From Burkholderiales bacterium (GTDB taxonomy: Bacteria > Pseudomonadota > Gammaproteobacteria > Burkholderiales > SG8-39): a DNA stretch of 5,373 nucleotides. Position 1 is the stretch's first letter. Each line of letters starts with the position of its first letter. The notes under the pieces were generated by a model. The model was not told the DNA's origin. It searched no databases and saw only the letters and a program-made list of their open reading frames with translations. Shown here in pieces: positions 4,966-5,373 of this stretch. The stretch lies in NCBI GenBank assembly GCA_016649475.1, contig JAENXP010000217.1:1-5373 (forward strand), written 5' to 3'. The position numbers and the translations under genes were made by a program.

Positions 4966-5373
4966 TCAGTCCAGATCCTTTTCCAGCGGAATGAACGGCG
5001 CCGCCATCATGCCCTGGCTGCGGAAAAACGACAGCACCAGGCTGTTGTCGCGCGCGAGCAGGGTACGCACCTTGTGTACGCCGGCGTGGCGAAAGCCGTC
5101 GCAGATCGCCTCCAGCATGCGCGCCCCGACGCCGGCCAGGCGGGCGTCGGTACGCACGCTCAGGCCGAATACCCAGCCGCAGGGGGCGGAGCCGAACTCC
5201 CAATCGCGTATTTCGCCGATGATGAAACCCTGAATGGCTTTGCCGGACTCGGCGACCAGAAACAGGCGTTGGCGGGTGCGCCCGCCGCCATAGCGGTGGA
5301 ACAGTTCGTACCAGTAGTCCGTTTTCTCCAGCCCTGTCGCCTCGGCGTCGATGGCGATCACCTCTCCCAGATC
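4966..5373 (-). CDS. GNAT-family N-acetyltransferase, 5' end outside window
   Basis: GNAT proteins move the acetyl group of acetyl-CoA to an amine on a small molecule, peptide or protein. The frame is open to the right edge of the window, and the residues at the edge (DLGEVIAIDAEATGLEKTDYW) fit the first helix of such proteins, so the true start lies beyond 5373. The GTG at 5361 is probably internal. The visible 135 codons include the central strands (FLVAESGKAIQGFIIGEI), the acetyl-CoA loop RLAGVGA matching R/Q-x-x-G-x-G/A, the following helix, and a C-terminal LARDNSLVLSFFRSQGM typical of the last strand-helix region. The stop is TGA at 4968-4966, followed by a terminator, so it is a separate transcription unit from the Rrf2 gene. 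The acceptor cannot be read from the sequence. Confidence 0.88.
   Translation of the reverse strand, partial: DLGEVIAIDAEATGLEKTDYWYELFHRYGGGRTRQRLFLVAESGKAIQGFIIGEIRDWEFGSAPCGWVFGLSVRTDARLAGVGARMLEAICDGFRHAGVHKVRTLLARDNSLVLSFFRSQGMMAAPFIPLEKDLD

Overview
The window is GC-rich DNA with six protein genes, all on the minus strand, so transcription runs from the right end towards position 1. Protein style, base composition and an FNR/Anr-type box suggest a facultatively anaerobic proteobacterium. A betaproteobacterium is my best guess, but the sequence alone does not fix the taxon.

Layout in transcription order: (1) 5373-4966, a GNAT-family N-acetyltransferase whose start lies outside the window, followed by a hairpin terminator (4919-4941). 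(2) 4965-4797, a spacer holding that terminator, several G/C-run hairpins and a possible 18-codon leader reading frame (4856-4800) that ends 3 nt before the next gene. (3) 4796-4350, an Rrf2-family regulator with no cysteine. (4) 4349-4203, a promoter region with a near-consensus FNR box (4281-4294), a matching -10-like hexamer and a second dyad (4241-4259) lying over the predicted start of transcription. (5) 4202-1, four genes for 2-oxoacid:ferredoxin oxidoreductase subunits: an indolepyruvate-type IorA with its own two-cluster ferredoxin domain; an IorB-type gamma domain fused to a second two-cluster ferredoxin; a KorA-type alpha subunit; and the first 87 codons of a KorB-type beta subunit.

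All three junctions in the oxidoreductase operon are the same 4-base ATGA overlap, so the four proteins are probably made together. IorA carries both halves of a thiamine pyrophosphate (TPP) site, and KorA plus KorB together make a second one. Neither KorA nor the visible part of KorB carries a gamma domain or a two-cluster ferredoxin. The simplest reading is that the IorB-ferredoxin fusion serves both catalytic units, or that the operon encodes one hybrid complex with two active sites. Such enzymes oxidise 2-oxoacids (arylpyruvates, 2-oxoglutarate or similar) to acyl-CoA and CO2 and deliver low-potential electrons to ferredoxin. The FNR box fits induction when oxygen is low, and the adjacent Rrf2 protein is the natural candidate for a second, local control.
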